A stretch of DNA of 64,000 nucleotides from Takakia lepidozioides. Taxonomy: Eukaryota > Streptophyta > Takakiopsida > Takakiales > Takakiaceae. The translations under genes were made by a program, and so were the position numbers. The stretch is taken from the NCBI GenBank assembly GCA_030704615.1, contig CM060733.1, positions 4,712,001-4,776,000 of the forward strand. The letters are read 5' to 3'. The first letter of the stretch is position 1, and every line of letters begins with the position of its first letter. The notes under the pieces are model-generated. The model did no database searches, had not been told where the DNA came from, and saw only the letters and a program-made list of their open reading frames with translations. This document shows positions 1 through 12,911 of the stretch, piece after piece.

Positions 1-959
1 AATGTGACTTTTTTTTGCCATTGCCTGCGATATGATCTTCGGAGACATGTAGAAATGATTTGCATACAAGTTGCCGCTCCCCATCAGCACAAAGTTCTTT
101 CTTTTCTTTGCCTTGTAGACATTGTTGCTCCTCTCTCTTCGCACGCTCGTCTCAGCTCCTTGGTGGTTGTCATGGATGCCGGGGAAGTCACTTCCAAATC
201 TTCCCAACCGATGTGCAAAAAAATATAGGGTGCAATATATTTTGAAAAAAAAGAAAAAGATTTAAAATTAATAATGGGTACATTATATTGTGATTAGGGA
301 ATTTAAATGAATATAGGGTTTAAATTAATTACTCATTTTTTTTAAAAATTAAGATAATTATAGGGTTAAGACAATATCTGTGGACACGTGTCGTCCAGTG
401 ATTAGTCCTTGGATAAGTGTCGTGCATTTAGAGTTTAGGGTCTAATGGTAAGGGATGGGGTTTGAGCGCGAGGTATCCCCTTTTTCTAATGGTAAGGGAG
501 GGAGCTTCCTGTCGATTGTCATTCGTGAGGGCCGGATATCACAAAATTACTTTCGAATCCCTGTGGATTGGTAGCTACGAGAAACCTGCTGGATAGGCAT
601 GATTCAAAATATGAGAAGAAAGGCATGGAGCAGGTGGGGGATATCGTGACAACCTATTGATCTCCTAAATAGACCAACCACCAATTATGGTGTTATTAGA
701 GGACAATTTAAATTCAAATATAATCATACTGACAACAAGTAGATTCAGTTATTAGTTCAGTCACTATGACTTTCGATAGTGCAGAACATTTACACCTTGA
801 ATGATGATGATGCGAATGCTTCAAATGAATTTATTTCAACCAAATAACAAATTAAATTGTCTTGAAAAAAACATTATTATTAATTTAAGATTTTTAATAT
901 AATAAATTATAACTAAAATATCATATTAAATTTCACCATATTACAAAATGCCTATCATT
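1..959. other. AT-rich intergenic DNA, no gene seen
   Basis: The short open frames near the left edge have no recognisable motif and overlap one another in different frames. A phrase containing 'tctaatggtaaggga' occurs twice, near 440 and 485, which suggests a small local duplication. I see no coding signal, RNA gene or complete mobile element here. Confidence 0.5.
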
Positions 960-1455
960 TTTAATATTAGCGTCTTCAATGCACAAATGGGCCTCGCCAG
1001 TACGGCCCATAGGTGAGCAGATAAACCCACCGCCTATTCACCGGGTCCGGATTCCGATTTTTTTCTAAGTCCTGGTTCTTCATACCCTCCAAGAGACTGA
1101 CTCCTCCAGACTAACTCCAACCATCGAGAGGACTGGCGAGCGGACTGACAACTTGCGAGCGGACTCCAACTGGTGAACGCACTTACTCCAACCTTCAACC
1201 GGACTGGCAGACCCTCATCAGACAAAATATATATTTATTATTAACACACATTACTGCCACGGTGTCACCTAGCAGGATTTGAACACCAAACCGCATGCTT
1301 ATTATAAGTTGCTCTTTACTACCACACTACCCGCTGCTTTCTACAATGCCTTCAAAAAATTAATGTTTTATCATATGTTTGTGGGCCCAACAGACTGGCT
1401 TGCCCCCGCATGCTCAGTTGAGCAAATTGAGCCCGACGGGTAGGGGGTGCCCCAT
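960..1455 (-). repeat. Dispersed repeat with tRNA-like core, copy 1
   Basis: This stretch is clearly related to 8676-9115: both have the same order of blocks, including 'cagtacggccca', 'ccgggtc', 'aacacacattactgcca' and a closing 'gacgggtaggg'. Read on the minus strand, about 1335 down to 1250 resembles a degenerate tRNA. An A-box-like 'gtggtagtaaagagc' is followed about 30 nt later by a B-box-like 'gttcaaatcc' and then 'gcagtaatgtgtgtta'. That arrangement is typical of tRNA-derived SINE heads. The shared homology extends beyond both sides of the tRNA-like part, so the SINE may be embedded in a larger repeat. I found no target duplication. Confidence 0.55.
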
Positions 1456-3848
1456 CCGTCGCGACCCCCTCTCCCACATGCGAGCCCCGCCGCAACCACA
1501 CGTGCCCGCATTGAAGACACTAATATCAAACAATAAGAAGCTTACAAAAGTGTGTAATTATAAGATACTCAAAAAATACCCATTTATTTTACGTGTCATA
1601 TAGAAGTGATAGAGAGTGACTTCCCTAGGCATGGATGCCGCTCCTCTCAGCAGGTCGCTGCCATGGTTGCAAAAACACAAGCTCCTAGACGGTCGAAATT
1701 CGTTTACTTCCGCATGTCGTGAACATGTGCGACTGCATCCTCCACCAAATTGGTGGTAATGTTTGGAATTTTGTGGCGGCCGGTGGCTTAAGTGCCATGC
1801 AGGGTGACCGTTGGGGTGCAGCTTCGAGCAATTTTAGCGATGGCATCTGCATCTTGTCGTGACCGCTGGACATGCTATTAAGGACCTTGACAGTGGTGGC
1901 CAATTCTGCATCATATCGAGCGATACTATGAATCACAAATATAAGGCAACATATACATTTTTTATCACATCAAGTGCTACGATTGGTACAGCTATGCAAC
2001 GAGAGACAATTGGTCTCTCACATTTCCAGTACAAGATGATTGAAAAAGTGAAGCGGTAGAAAAAATGTGGATTCACTGTTGAGTGTAATGTTAGACCAAG
2101 ATGCGTTGACATATGCAGATCTTGTGAAAAAATGCAACAAAAACAGAAATCTTTAGTGTTGATTTTGGCCCATGATACATCAAGCCGAGATCAATTCACT
2201 GGTGGGACCCATATTCAAATCTTGTCTTGAACTACGATCTTAGCCACTATGTAAGTTTTTCCGTGTCTTTGTTCCCACATTTGAATATATTTGCAATCTG
2301 GTTGCTTCTGATATGGAAAAGAAACCTCCTCCAGGTTTGAGAACAATCGTTGGGCGATGGATGGATGTAATAAGTAGGTTGCAATGGCTTTAAGACGCCA
2401 TATGTATTATCTTTTCACATGCAATGCCAGTTTTTCAGTGCTAGTTTTTCTTGAAAATCCAAAATTTTACGCTTTACATTGATTGTTAATACTGAATGTA
2501 ATATTATTTCCATATTTATTAATTATTTTATATTATTTATCAAATGTCCAGATTTTATCTGTCCATATTTACTTAAAACTGAGTTTTTATTTTAGTCTAA
2601 AATAGATAGATCTATTCAGCGTTTTTTTAGAGAGAGATAGAGAAGACTCCGGCCGAGGTTGACGTAACTAAGAGCCACTTCGCCTTGCGGCTACTGCCCC
2701 CTTTCGGGGGTGGGAGCGTTTATTTTTTATTGCTAATTTTCGTCAGATTTTACCTTAAAATAAAATAAAATATTTTGTCTCAATTTTCTGTTTTTTCCTG
2801 GATGAAATCGCCCAAACAAAATAAACTATAGATGAATTATTCAAATATGGATGATATAAGTGGATTAAAGTACAAAAGTGGATGATTCTATTCTAATTCC
2901 AGTGGATGAACAGAATGTACGACTATTTTTTGCAAAACTCTATAGCCACTCGTGCTATTTTTCAAATTTTATAAAAAACCGCTAAATCTATTTTATATAA
3001 TAAAGATATATTACTATATCATGATATAATCATTATTAAATATTTTAGTAAAATATAAAAGAAATCTCATTCCTCCATCAATGCACAAAAATCCATCGAC
3101 TTATCTCAACAAATATTTATTGAGCCAAGAAAATGAATAATATCTCATGAGTCATTGTGCACAAGCCCACATTTCCTCTGTTGTGCCTAAGGGATGCAAT
3201 AATATCATCATGGTTTGAAGAAAAATCATTTAAGCTTAAAGACCCATAAAATACGAGTTCCTTTTAAAGTATAGTTTTTTATTCACAAGCACAGCTTTAG
3301 CCAATTCCATGCTCTTTACCAACCAAATCCACCAGGTCTCCTCTTGTTCATGGTTGGGCGGTTCTTGCATTTGTGAAAGAACCTTCGGTTCCGATTCCAT
3401 AATTATTCCAAGAGACGGTTCCAGTTACCGGTTAGTTGCTGAAAAAAACCACCAGTTCTCGGTTAGATTCCGGTTCTATTTTAAAAATATATTTATTTAA
3501 TACAATTAGATTTAAAATATTTTATCAATATAGGAGATTAGTTGGTACATTAAATAACAATGTATTCACATATTTAAAGTAAAATCCAGGGATTTTATTA
3601 GTTTTCATTAAGATTAAAAAACAAAAAATAATAAACAAAAATGCGTTAAATAAACCTGTAGAAGAAAATGGATAAAATTTTGTGATTTGAAACTACTAAT
3701 ATAATTAATTTATCCTGCATATGCTAACAATTTGATTAATGAACTTATGACTCTCAAGGATTAAGCCCAAGATGTCGTGGAGCTGGATATTGAACCCAGG
3801 ATCTTAAGGCGCTAAATCATCGAATCCAGGATCTCTTAGAGCAGAGCA
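1456..3848. other. AT-rich non-coding stretch
   Basis: No gene is supported. There is a perfect short hairpin, CCCCC-TTTC-GGGGG, at 2697-2710. A patch rich in 'cggttcc/ccggttcc' words lies at 3370-3475, of the kind seen in some hAT-derived MITEs, but no ends could be defined. The remainder is A+T-rich and low in complexity. Confidence 0.4.
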
Positions 3849-6086
3849 TTAAAGAGGTTTTGTCATGAGGGCCAACCAGGTCTCCATTGGGTTACACCAT
3901 ATTATGCCAATGGCCCACCAAGGGTTTTGGGAGTATCCTAAACCGGTGTCCAGGCGGGTAACCGCCCAACATTGCTCTTTACCCTTTAGAGTCCTCTTAG
4001 ACCTATATGCATCTCGAAACTTTTTGATCATGAACTTGGTGATTCGCTCCTTATCGATTATTTTTCTTTGGAGTTTCCTAATTGTCCATATGTCAATTAG
4101 TTCCGTACTACAATCTCTCATAGGTACTCTGGAGCTAACAACCGCATCCCAACTTTCCCAACTATGGACATGTGCATATCTCCCATGGTCTTCTTTTTGT
4201 TACTTAGACTCGAATTGGAACTTGACAATGTGGATTTTGTAGAGTATGGGTCATGTGCACTTTTCTGGACCTCAAAACTGATGCACGTCGTTTGAGTTTG
4301 GTCTAAGAGATTCATCATAGTGCAAAGCTGGTTCAATGAACTATATTTCTGCTCTGTAGATTGTGTTGATTCAATCTGGTCTTCTTTCGGATAGTGTATC
4401 ATCCGACCAGGGGTGTTTACAGAGAACTGTTGATGGACGTCCGGTAAGGGCCATGAAGATCGCTGCCTGAAAGTCATCTTTCGTAACTATTGATGCTGAC
4501 ATACTCTGCGTTCAATATATTTCCTAGTTGTCATTCCGAACGTGATGTTGCGCTGACACGTCTGCATCTTGTATAAGTGATATGGGAACCCCATGTCCAA
4601 ATCTCTCTAATGTCTCGACAATGGTCTTAGAACCTTTTCAAAGCAAAATATTGTTCGAATCTTGTCCATTAAATTCATGCTTGTGGAATAACTCGCGGTC
4701 TCGTTGAGTAATCCAGGTAGTGGTTGCAGGCTCTTTTAATCCTCACAACTCAAAGTAATTTTCTTCAACTACACAAAGTCGAAGGCTCTGAATGTTCTTT
4801 GAATGTTCTTTAAGATCACTAGAGTTGCATAAGCTTCTTATAACGAAAAGGTTTTTTTTTTTTTTTTTTTTTTCTACTTTCTCTTTCTGAATAGAATGTG
4901 TGCCTTGTCATTTGTATAGTGTTAGTTCTCCAAAATCACCCATAAATGTCTTCAACGTTTCATTTGAATTGAGTTCCCGCATTAAAAAACACAAAATGAA
5001 CAAGAGAAAGTTCTCGATCCTGAATGTATATCTCATTTACAGATTCTTGCTCTTGTTTGAAATTAGCGTGATTCTTTTTTAACTAATGGATTGGTATGAT
5101 CTTTGCAGCTCCTTACAACACTCATATTTGTATTGGAGGTTTGATGTTCCATAAGATAAAATTCTCGTAGATATTTACGACCAAATAAACTATGTGCTCC
5201 AAATTTTAGAGCCTCAGTTGATTTTTTTTTAAAATTCTTTCCTAGGAATTTGGAGGATCTTAACTTGTAGGAGATAAACCAAAGAGTACGCTTGGGCTAA
5301 CTCCAATTCCTTCACATAAAGAAGGTGTTTGTGACTTTGCCGTGGTTATATGACAATTGATTGAAGGTTGGAAAAATTGTCTCCGCTTGGACAATTGGAC
5401 TATATGCATTTAAACTATCAAATGCATCATCTTATTCTTCATCGAAACAAGGAACTATGGTATCTAGTTCAGCAAATATTTGACACATCTGAGGACTTTC
5501 ATATCCAAGTCATTTAGATAATCTCGCATCAAATCCAATAAATCATTATCATCCATTTTTGCCTCTGAAACTTGTCCAATATACTACTAATGTATAAATC
5601 TACCTCTAAAACTTTCCAGCCTAATACAACATTTTTAGAAGAGGAAGAAGTGGTGTTCATGCATCATTTGTAGCCAAGATCATTCTTCGCATATGAACCA
5701 ATGATCTTTTGTGAGGCTCTTTGGTACCTGCAAAAGATGCAACCACTTCCAAATCTCTCTTCAATGTTCGTCACCTCCTAAGCCCTCTTTAGTGCAATAT
5801 CGAATGATGTCATTACCTCCGAAGTCATCTGCAGTGGAACATCGAAAGATGCAACCAACTCCCATGCCCTCTTCAATGCAACAGCAAGCGCGTTCTTGTG
5901 GGCAACGCTGAAGTCCATGTGAACCTTTTCCAGAAAGCTATGACAGACCATGAAGCGATTCCTGAATTCGTAGCCATGATTGACAATGAAACGTTGATTC
6001 TGAAAAGAGAGTAGATATTGTCTAATGAATATTGTCTCATGAATGAGTTTACCTACAACTATGATTTTTGAAAAGATCGATTTCAA
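3849..6086 (-). other. Unidentified decayed reading frames
   Basis: Open frames on the minus strand (3849-4121, 4118-4477, 5778-6086) and many short broken ones between them suggest an old coding region read right to left. I recognise no domain. Because the stretch abuts an array of GC-rich hairpin units (6090-6620), I considered that it may be the transposase part of a decayed CACTA-like DNA transposon, but no conserved transposase residues could be identified. A poly-T run lies at about 4853-4873. Confidence 0.25.
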
Positions 6087-6089
6087 AGT

Positions 6090-6620
6090 AATATTTAATA
6101 AACCGGGATGTGGCGGTCATAAATGTTCAAGAAAATATTTAATAAATTGGGACCGTCAGCTCTTGCGATCATGATTTTTAATAAAATATTTAATTAATCA
6201 GGACCGCCAGAAGTGACGGTCCTGAATGTTCAAGGAAATTTTAATAAATTGGAACCGTCAGCTGGCGGTCACGATTTTTAAGAAAATATATAAATTCGGG
6301 ACCGCTAACTCTGGTGGTCATTATTTTAAATATATATATATAACAAAACGGGATCAGCAGCTCTTGCGGTTGTGATGTTCATTTATTTATTGGATAAAAC
6401 CTGGACTACTACAGTTTGTGTTTCGATATTTTAATCTTCTTTTCTCGCGAATATTGGGGTGCCATTGATTTGCGGTCTCGATTTTACTTGTAAAATCAAG
6501 ACCGCTAGCGCTAGCAGTGCTGATTTTTAATTTTATTTGAAAAAACAGCAAAATCAAAACCACCGGGGTCCAGCGCTGGGGGTCCCGATTTTGTATTTCA
6601 TTTTATTTATTTATTTATTT
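6090..6620. repeat. Array of hairpin-bearing repeats, block A
   Basis: Degenerate units of roughly 50-60 bp recur. Each contains a GC-rich inverted pair around 'gggaccgycagc...tggcggtc', separated by AT-rich spacers such as 'atttttaataaaatattta'. A clear palindrome is 'gcggtctcgatttta' followed at once by 'taaaatcaagaccgc' near 6473-6508. The same style of unit reappears at 8230-8665 and 9590-9945. Such subterminal hairpin arrays are typical of class II transposons (CACTA elements in plants carry them), but I could not find terminal CACTA ends. Confidence 0.5.
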
Positions 6621-8229
6621 ATTTTATAAAAAAATAAAAAAAATTGGGTTCACAACTTCAGTCGCTTAAATGCCCAACCTGAGCCGCTCATATCATCAAC
6701 TTCAGCCGCTCAGGCCTCAAAATAAACTAAAAATGTAAAAAATCAAAACTAATCAATGAACTAAAGTTAATTGTTTAGATCAATATATTTCAATGGTTTA
6801 AATCCAATACCTTACTTTTAACTTTATGTATCAATGTTTCATGCAAATCTATCTTCCAAGAAGATGACGACTCAAATTGTTTTCTCAAGTTTAACAACCA
6901 TAATTCAGGTTTAATGTTAATTATTTACGATGTATGGTACAAACAAAAATGAGTACTAAAAATAAAAGTAATTGAAGTAAAATAACCAAGATGTTGGATG
7001 AGAAGACAACATTGGTCACTCTAGTTGTAGCCACTTAAGTTCAACGTTCTGAAAACAATACATGTTCGAGCTTACAACCACTTCAAATATAATAATAATA
7101 ATAATAATAATAATAGGAATAGTAACTAAGTCAAAATTTAAATTTAAACAAAATACAATAAAATCCGTAGTAAACCACTACCAGACACCAAGGTCTTGTC
7201 ACAATTTGAGTCCATATTCAAAAATAAAGTTTCTAACACTATGCCAAAACATGATTTTCATGACTTTTTTTATTTAGATGTCATGGTTTTCATATCTAAA
7301 ACCATGACTCAAAGAAGCATTGATCATAAAACGTCATACATATGACTATGTCTATGTATACACTTCAAAAGAATGAAGGTATGGTATTCGGCGTTGTACC
7401 AAGTTGTCACATGCAATACATGTTTTTTTTAATAAATTAATTTTATTTTTAATATATTTTTAAATTCAAATATATAAAAAAATCATGCACATGGTGCCGC
7501 GGTAGACCACATAACACCGTGCATTTTTTAAAATTAACTGGTATATATGAATAAATATATTGTATGTTATTATATACAATAAAAACATAGTATGTGTACA
7601 TATGCAATTAATAGCTTTATTGGTTAATAGGTAGTGTAGTAGAAGTAATATTCAAATGGTCAAAGGTTTAAACTCCACATACAATTAGATAAATAACTGT
7701 GATATGATTGATTAGCATGTGGGAGCTCTAGGTGATCGACATGTGGCTAAAATAATGTAAAGAATGTCACGTGGCACGGCGCGGCCCGTCATGTGCTCTA
7801 GGAATTGTTTTGAAAAAATACTCAAAAAATATTTCTTAAAAAAACCTTGATGAGTTGCGCCCTGCTTGGCATAACAATTTTTGAATATTAATTTATTTTT
7901 TAATCATGAAACTAATACATATTGGAGTCATTTTCGTGACTCAATCAAAATGATCATGCTAATGACACGGTTGTCACGACACTCGGCCAAAAAGTCATAT
8001 GTGACCAATATAATCATGAAAAGAGCTATAAAAGCTGTTTTTTGTATTAGTGTGGTCAGCATGAAGAAAAACCGAAACAACAACTATCCGTGACGACAAT
8101 GTCTATTTAAGATTAAAAGAATCAAAATAATTTAATAATTTTACATCTAAACAAATAATATAATATAATTTTAACTTAATAATATAGTTTAAACTTGTAA
8201 GTATATTTTTTAATTATAAAAAATTAAGC
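6621..8229. other. AT-rich stretch between hairpin arrays
   Basis: No gene is supported. An (AAT)n microsatellite lies near 7089-7115. The rest is A+T-rich with scattered short open frames that have no motif. It probably belongs to the same old element as the hairpin arrays on either side, but that is inference. Confidence 0.4.
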
Positions 8230-8665
8230 AATCGCCAATGTTTAATATTTTAAAAAAATGAAATAAATCGACCACCAAAATGTTGGTCAGTATTTGAAAT
8301 TTAACAAAAACAAATGACTGTAAAATTGGTGGTTGTTTTTTTTTTAAAAACAAATTAAGCGATCGCCAATCTGGCGGTCGTTTAAAATTGTTTTTTGAAA
8401 GAAATTAAATCTTTAAAATTTCATCCAAGCACACCAATACATAAAAATAAAATAAAATAAAAAATGGTGGTCGTTTTTTCTATATTTAAAAAAATTAATC
8501 AACCGCCAATCTTTATATTTTAAATATAAGTAGGAAATAAAGCGACCGCCAAATTGGTGGCCGCAAGTTGAAGTTTAACCCAAAAGTATTTTTTTTAAGA
8601 AATTGCAAAATTTATGGTTGTTTTTGTTTAATTTTAAAGAGTTAAGCGACCGCCAATCTGGGGCA
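8230..8665. repeat. Array of hairpin-bearing repeats, block B
   Basis: Repeated units carry the near-perfect palindrome 'gaccgccaatctggcggtc' and variants (for example near 8360-8382, 8540-8565 and 8645-8665), spaced by 'ttaaaatt/aaaaattaa'. The 8-bp arms GACCGCCA/TGGCGGTC are exact complements, so each unit could form a short GC-rich hairpin in an AT-rich context. The block ends where the second copy of the tRNA-like dispersed repeat begins. Confidence 0.6.
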
Positions 8666-8675
8666 ACGATTTTTA

Positions 8676-9115
8676 ATAATAGCATCTTCAATGCGCATGT
8701 GGGCCCCTCCAGTACGGCCCATGGGGTGAGCTCATAAGTCCACCGCCCATTCACCGGGTCTACCGAGTTTTAATATTTTTCTAAGTCCTTGTTCATCTAC
8801 TGCGGCAGACCTTATAGTGAACTAGGCAAAACCTCCAACAGACTGACTCCAACCTTCGAGCGGACTGACAGACCCTCCAGCAGACTCAGACAAAATATAT
8901 TTTTAATAACACACATTACTGCCACAGTACCACCTAACATGAATTGAACATCAAACCTTGTGCTTATTATGCGTTGCTCTAAACCACCACATTACCCACT
9001 GCTTTTTGCAAACCATTTTATATGCATATTTCAAGTATTTTGTGGGCCCCAGCAAACTCGCTTGCCCGACAGATCCACCCAGAAGATTAAGTTCGACGGG
9101 TAGGGGCGTGCCTAC
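8676..9115 (-). repeat. Dispersed repeat with tRNA-like core, copy 2
   Basis: This is the partner of 960-1455, with the same block order and similar length. Its minus-strand tRNA-like segment (about 9005 down to 8925) is more decayed. The A-box-like part is 'gtggtggtttagagc' and the B-box-like part is 'gttcaattcatg'. It is inserted directly between hairpin blocks B and C, so it may have arrived inside that element or been carried with it. Confidence 0.5.
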
Positions 9116-9175
9116 CTAAGTATGAAAACTCAGGTTGTTGTGAAAAAAAACAGTGATACCTTTACCCTAGTATTA

Positions 9176-9560
9176 CAATGTACACATATGCAATTATTGT
9201 TCAAGTTTCCGGACCTTCAGGTACTTAGATGGGCCTATCTTCTTGCCAATTGCTCCAATTTGGGTGGGATATGGCTTGGTGAATTTATTACAAGTAGCTG
9301 GGTGATGACTATATGTTTTCTTACAAAGCCATAAAGTTTTCTAAGGGGTTTTGATTTGGGTCCCAACAGATGTGCACTTGTCGTTCAAGTTTCCGGACAT
9401 TCAGCTATTAAGATGGGCCTATCTCCTTACCAATTGCTCCAATTGTGGTGTGATATGGCTTGAAAGATTTCTAACACCTAGTGTGATTGAGATATGGTGG
9501 CCTCCAGAGCTCTCAATTTTTTTAAGGTGTTGTGATTTGGCCCCTAGAATATTTACATTT
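9176..9560 (+). repeat. Two-copy tandem duplication, unit about 185 bp
   Basis: Two adjacent units both read 'gttcaagtttccgga' then 'agatgggcctatct' and 'gccaattgctccaatt' (or 'accaattgctccaatt'). The first starts near 9200 and the second near 9383. Short open frames in both units give related peptides, for example '..WAYLLxNCSN..'. There is no recognisable domain, and divergence between the units shows the duplication is not recent. Confidence 0.65.
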
Positions 9561-9589
9561 TTTGTTATTATATTTCAATGAGAAGCCAA

Positions 9590-9945
9590 TCTAGCGGTCG
9601 TTTAATATTCAGAAAACAAAGAAAATAAAGTAAAATGGCGGTCGCTGGTTAAAATTTAACCAAAAAATAATAATCACCAAAAAAATAAAAAAACTCAACT
9701 GCAAAATTGACGGTCGTTTCAAAAATTAATTGACCGCGAATATGACGGTGACTTTATATATTTTTCTTTTAAAAAAATGATTGTCAATTTTCAATTGTTA
9801 AAGTTTAACCAAAAAATAAAAAAACTCTGCATAGTATGTGGTTGTTTTTAAAAAAAAATTTACAAGCGACCACAAATGTGGCTGTCGCTTAATATTTAAT
9901 AAATAAATCGACCGTCAAAGTGGCGGTCGCTGTTTAAAATTTAAC
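9590..9945. repeat. Array of hairpin-bearing repeats, block C
   Basis: This block has the same unit style as block B: 'tagcggtcgttt', 'atggcggtcgct', 'gacggtcgtttc', 'caaagtggcggtcgct', alternating with 'aaaatttaaccaaaaa' spacers. Blocks B and C flank the second dispersed repeat and the 185-bp duplication, and probably belong to one original array that was split by insertions. Confidence 0.55.
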
Positions 9946-11137
9946 AAAAAAAAAGGTCAGCTGCTGAACACTTGGTGATGAGAGCACAATTGGGACCACT
10001 AAGTATTTGCAGAATGTGTGCTCCAGTAAGGCATCTGATTTCAATTCAAGAAATCTCCCTAGCATAACATGAATTTGATGCACATGTTCTTCTTAGACAT
10101 CAGACAGCAAGACAGCAAAGAGGGTTTCTCCCGTGTCTAAATCATTTTGCTAAGTGAAACAAGTGCAGTGACAATTTTGCGGATGCTCTTAAATATTATC
10201 ATTAGAATAGAAAAACATCTATTTGAAGGCATCTGGAACATACGTCGGAAAGAGAAAATGTGAATAGAGAAATTGAAAGACATGTTATGTTGTCAACAGT
10301 GGGCAGAGAAGAAAAAGAGTGTGTGCGTGGTTTCATCCATTTATTGGTATTCTGCATCATTGGGTCATGTTCATCTTTCATTATGAAAACCATTCGGGTT
10401 AGCTTCCTCCGTCCCTCGAATGATGGAAGCTGGACAGTAATTCTGCTCAATTTTAACCTTCTTCCGTTGATGGGGGTAATCGTGGAAAGGGTGAAGGGGT
10501 ACATACTCATCTTCATCAAAGCTGGAATTTCATCAGATATCATTTTGCCTAATAGATCATTTGTCAAAATATAATACATTAATAAAATATAATTTTGATG
10601 TATTTGTGGCAGAAATTAGCTTAGCTTCATTTTCAAATGGTAATTTATGTCATAAAATATTTAAAAAAAATGGTTCTGTATGATGGGCTGGATGAAAATC
10701 TGTAAATCTTATAATTCAATTTGTACGATATACATAATTACTCAATGCATCACGTCATTATAAAATTTTATTCTTAATCGGTTTTTTTTATGATGTACTG
10801 AGACCAATATTGGATGAATGTAAGATGTGAAAGGTTTTATGGTCTCATCGAATATAAGTCTATGGGATGAAGAGATAAGTGTTAGATTTTTGAATAAATC
10901 GCGCTCGATGTTGTACATGTGCACTGTTGATGTAATAAACAGCTTCATTTATGTGAATTAGAGGTATATTAGATAATGTAATTGTTGCTTCTGCTTACTA
11001 AGAACATAAGATGAAATAACTTTTAATTGTATTTTGATTAAATTTGTAAGTCCTAATTTCATAGCATCATTAGTTTTTAAATGGGCATTCCATAATAAAG
11101 ATATAACTGGAGGTACTATGTCTCATGATCAGTACCT
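9946..11137. other. AT-rich stretch, no recognised gene
   Basis: Open frames occur on both strands at about 10202-10579, and a minus-strand frame at 10742-10948. None shows a domain I recognise. Because a Helitron Rep remnant reads leftward into this stretch, the minus-strand frames could be the decayed downstream part of that element. There is no direct support such as a Walker A motif. Confidence 0.3.
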
Positions 11138-11611
11138 TCACCTCGGGGATATTCCCATCTTTGAGTTGTTTGTGGGATTGTATTTACAAAAGTTCATAAG
11201 GAAATCCATATTTACACGTTGTAGAATTTTTTTATAACCATATCGGTTACATTTATGAATTTGTTTTCTCTGAATAATATGATGTAATTTGTAATCCAAA
11301 GAATCTGAAGTTGTGGATGTTATTTTGGGTAAGCAATCTATGATTTCATTTGTAATTCTATCTACATCTCGCGAATTTATCCATAAAATAATATGAGCAT
11401 GAAGAGACCCTCGGTGTTTGAATTTCATATCGAATAATATAATGAAAACTCTATCTAATATATGATATTTATTTAAAATAAAATACTTCATTATTTGAAT
11501 TCGGGTATGAAAATGATGAACACATTCTATTGCACAATCCGACCAATTATAATTATAATTAATATTTTTAGCAATCTCTTCAATATCACCGCGTTTCAAA
11601 TATTTCATCAA
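11138..11611 (-). pseudogene. Helitron-type Rep (HUH nuclease) fragment
   Basis: The 157-residue frame shows the core of the helitron helicase-like (Rep) domain. A segment 'HFHTRIQIMKYFIL' is followed by 'DRVFIILFDMKF' and then the HUH block 'HRGSLHAHIILWI'. In this family the two histidines of H-x-H bind the catalytic metal. The 'RGSxHxH' form and the preceding 'FHxR' are more like Helentron/Helitron2 proteins than canonical plant Helitrons. A later 'HKCNRYGYKK' fits the zinc-binding region after the HUH block. The frame lacks the upstream part, the catalytic Tyr region and the PIF1 helicase, so it is a remnant. Confidence 0.65.
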
Positions 11612-12911
11612 TAGTTAGTGGGAAAAAAAATGTGACATTCCATATTTTTCAACCATTACAAGTAAATCTCTTAAAATTATTTATGATATTAAGGAGATCC
11701 AGGAATAGATGATGGAACTCTATACTTAATAATATATTTTTTACTTATTTCGCTATTAAATGACATTGTTGTATTTGATACATGAGATTTTTTTTTAAAT
11801 ATAAAGTAAACTGTGAAAATAAAGTGTTACATCTCATTTTTAAGTATCCATTTAAACCATCCTTAAATTTGTATAATATCATTTTCCATGTGAAAATAGA
11901 AAAATAATAATTTTTTTAAAGTTATTTTTTAATTTATATTTGGATGCATATTTTCTGATGTTATATCCTTATGTATTAATTAAAAATGGTCTACTAATTA
12001 CAATATGTATATTTTTAATATTATAAAATTTATTTTGATTATATTGAATTGTATCCGAAACATGTGTTACATAATCTAAAATTGACATAGATTGTAAATT
12101 AGAACAGTTTAAAGTGTTCGTAATGACCATTCCGATACAAATTTTTCAACTATCATTTGTATACATTGATTGGGAAACACACACACACGCCGGATGTATG
12201 ATTTGACAATTCAGATAATGTCATAGAATTAAAAATTTGTTGTCCGTCTATCATTTGTCCGTAGTAAGGCGTGAGCATGAGAGAAGTCGTGAAGCCTAAG
12301 GGAGACCTACGAGCCTAAGTCCTACAAAGCTCACTACTACGATATTTTCAAACAAACTTTCACTTTTGTCGAGACAGAAAGGTTGAGACAAGAAGGTTGG
12401 GGTCTACTGATACGAGTTCAGTGCTAAGAGCTGTGGAGACAGGAAGGTAGGGGTCCAGTGCTAAGAGCTTTTCAAACAACATTCAAATTTTTTTTAGACA
12501 GGAAGATATATAAACATGGGAAGATACAACAACACAGGGAAACGTATCACAATGATATCACAACGCAGTACAGAAGCCCCTTCATCTTTGGTTGTGTCTG
12601 TTGTAGCAAACAATGACCTCGTAACAACTCCTGTTACACAGACAGAGCTGACGCTAACAAGAGGAGGGCGCGGAAGGAAGTTGATGTGCATGCGCACAAA
12701 AGCCCCAGACACTTCTTCAAGTAGACTCCCGATTCCATTCTTGCTTACTTACAACTCTCGGGACTCCTAGGAGACTCCTATGGGACTCCTAGTTTCAAGT
12801 ACATTTTGATTCTTTTTATTGCTTACGACTATGGGATTGTATGCAACGTCCTGGTCGTCCTACGGATGGGAAGAAAATAAAGTAAAGTTATCATAAAACG
12901 AACATGAAGAT
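11612..12911. other. AT-rich stretch upstream of Rep remnant
   Basis: This is probably the decayed amino-terminal part of the Helitron remnant, but frames are too broken to show motifs. A short '(ca)n' run lies near 12179-12190. Between about 12290 and 12480, 'agacaggaaggt' and 'gtgctaagagct' each occur twice, a small imperfect duplication. No host gene is supported. Confidence 0.35.

Noticed and set aside
10202-10579. A host gene on either strand
   Set aside because: Both strands are open over nearly the same span, which usually means chance or old repeat DNA, and neither translation has a motif.
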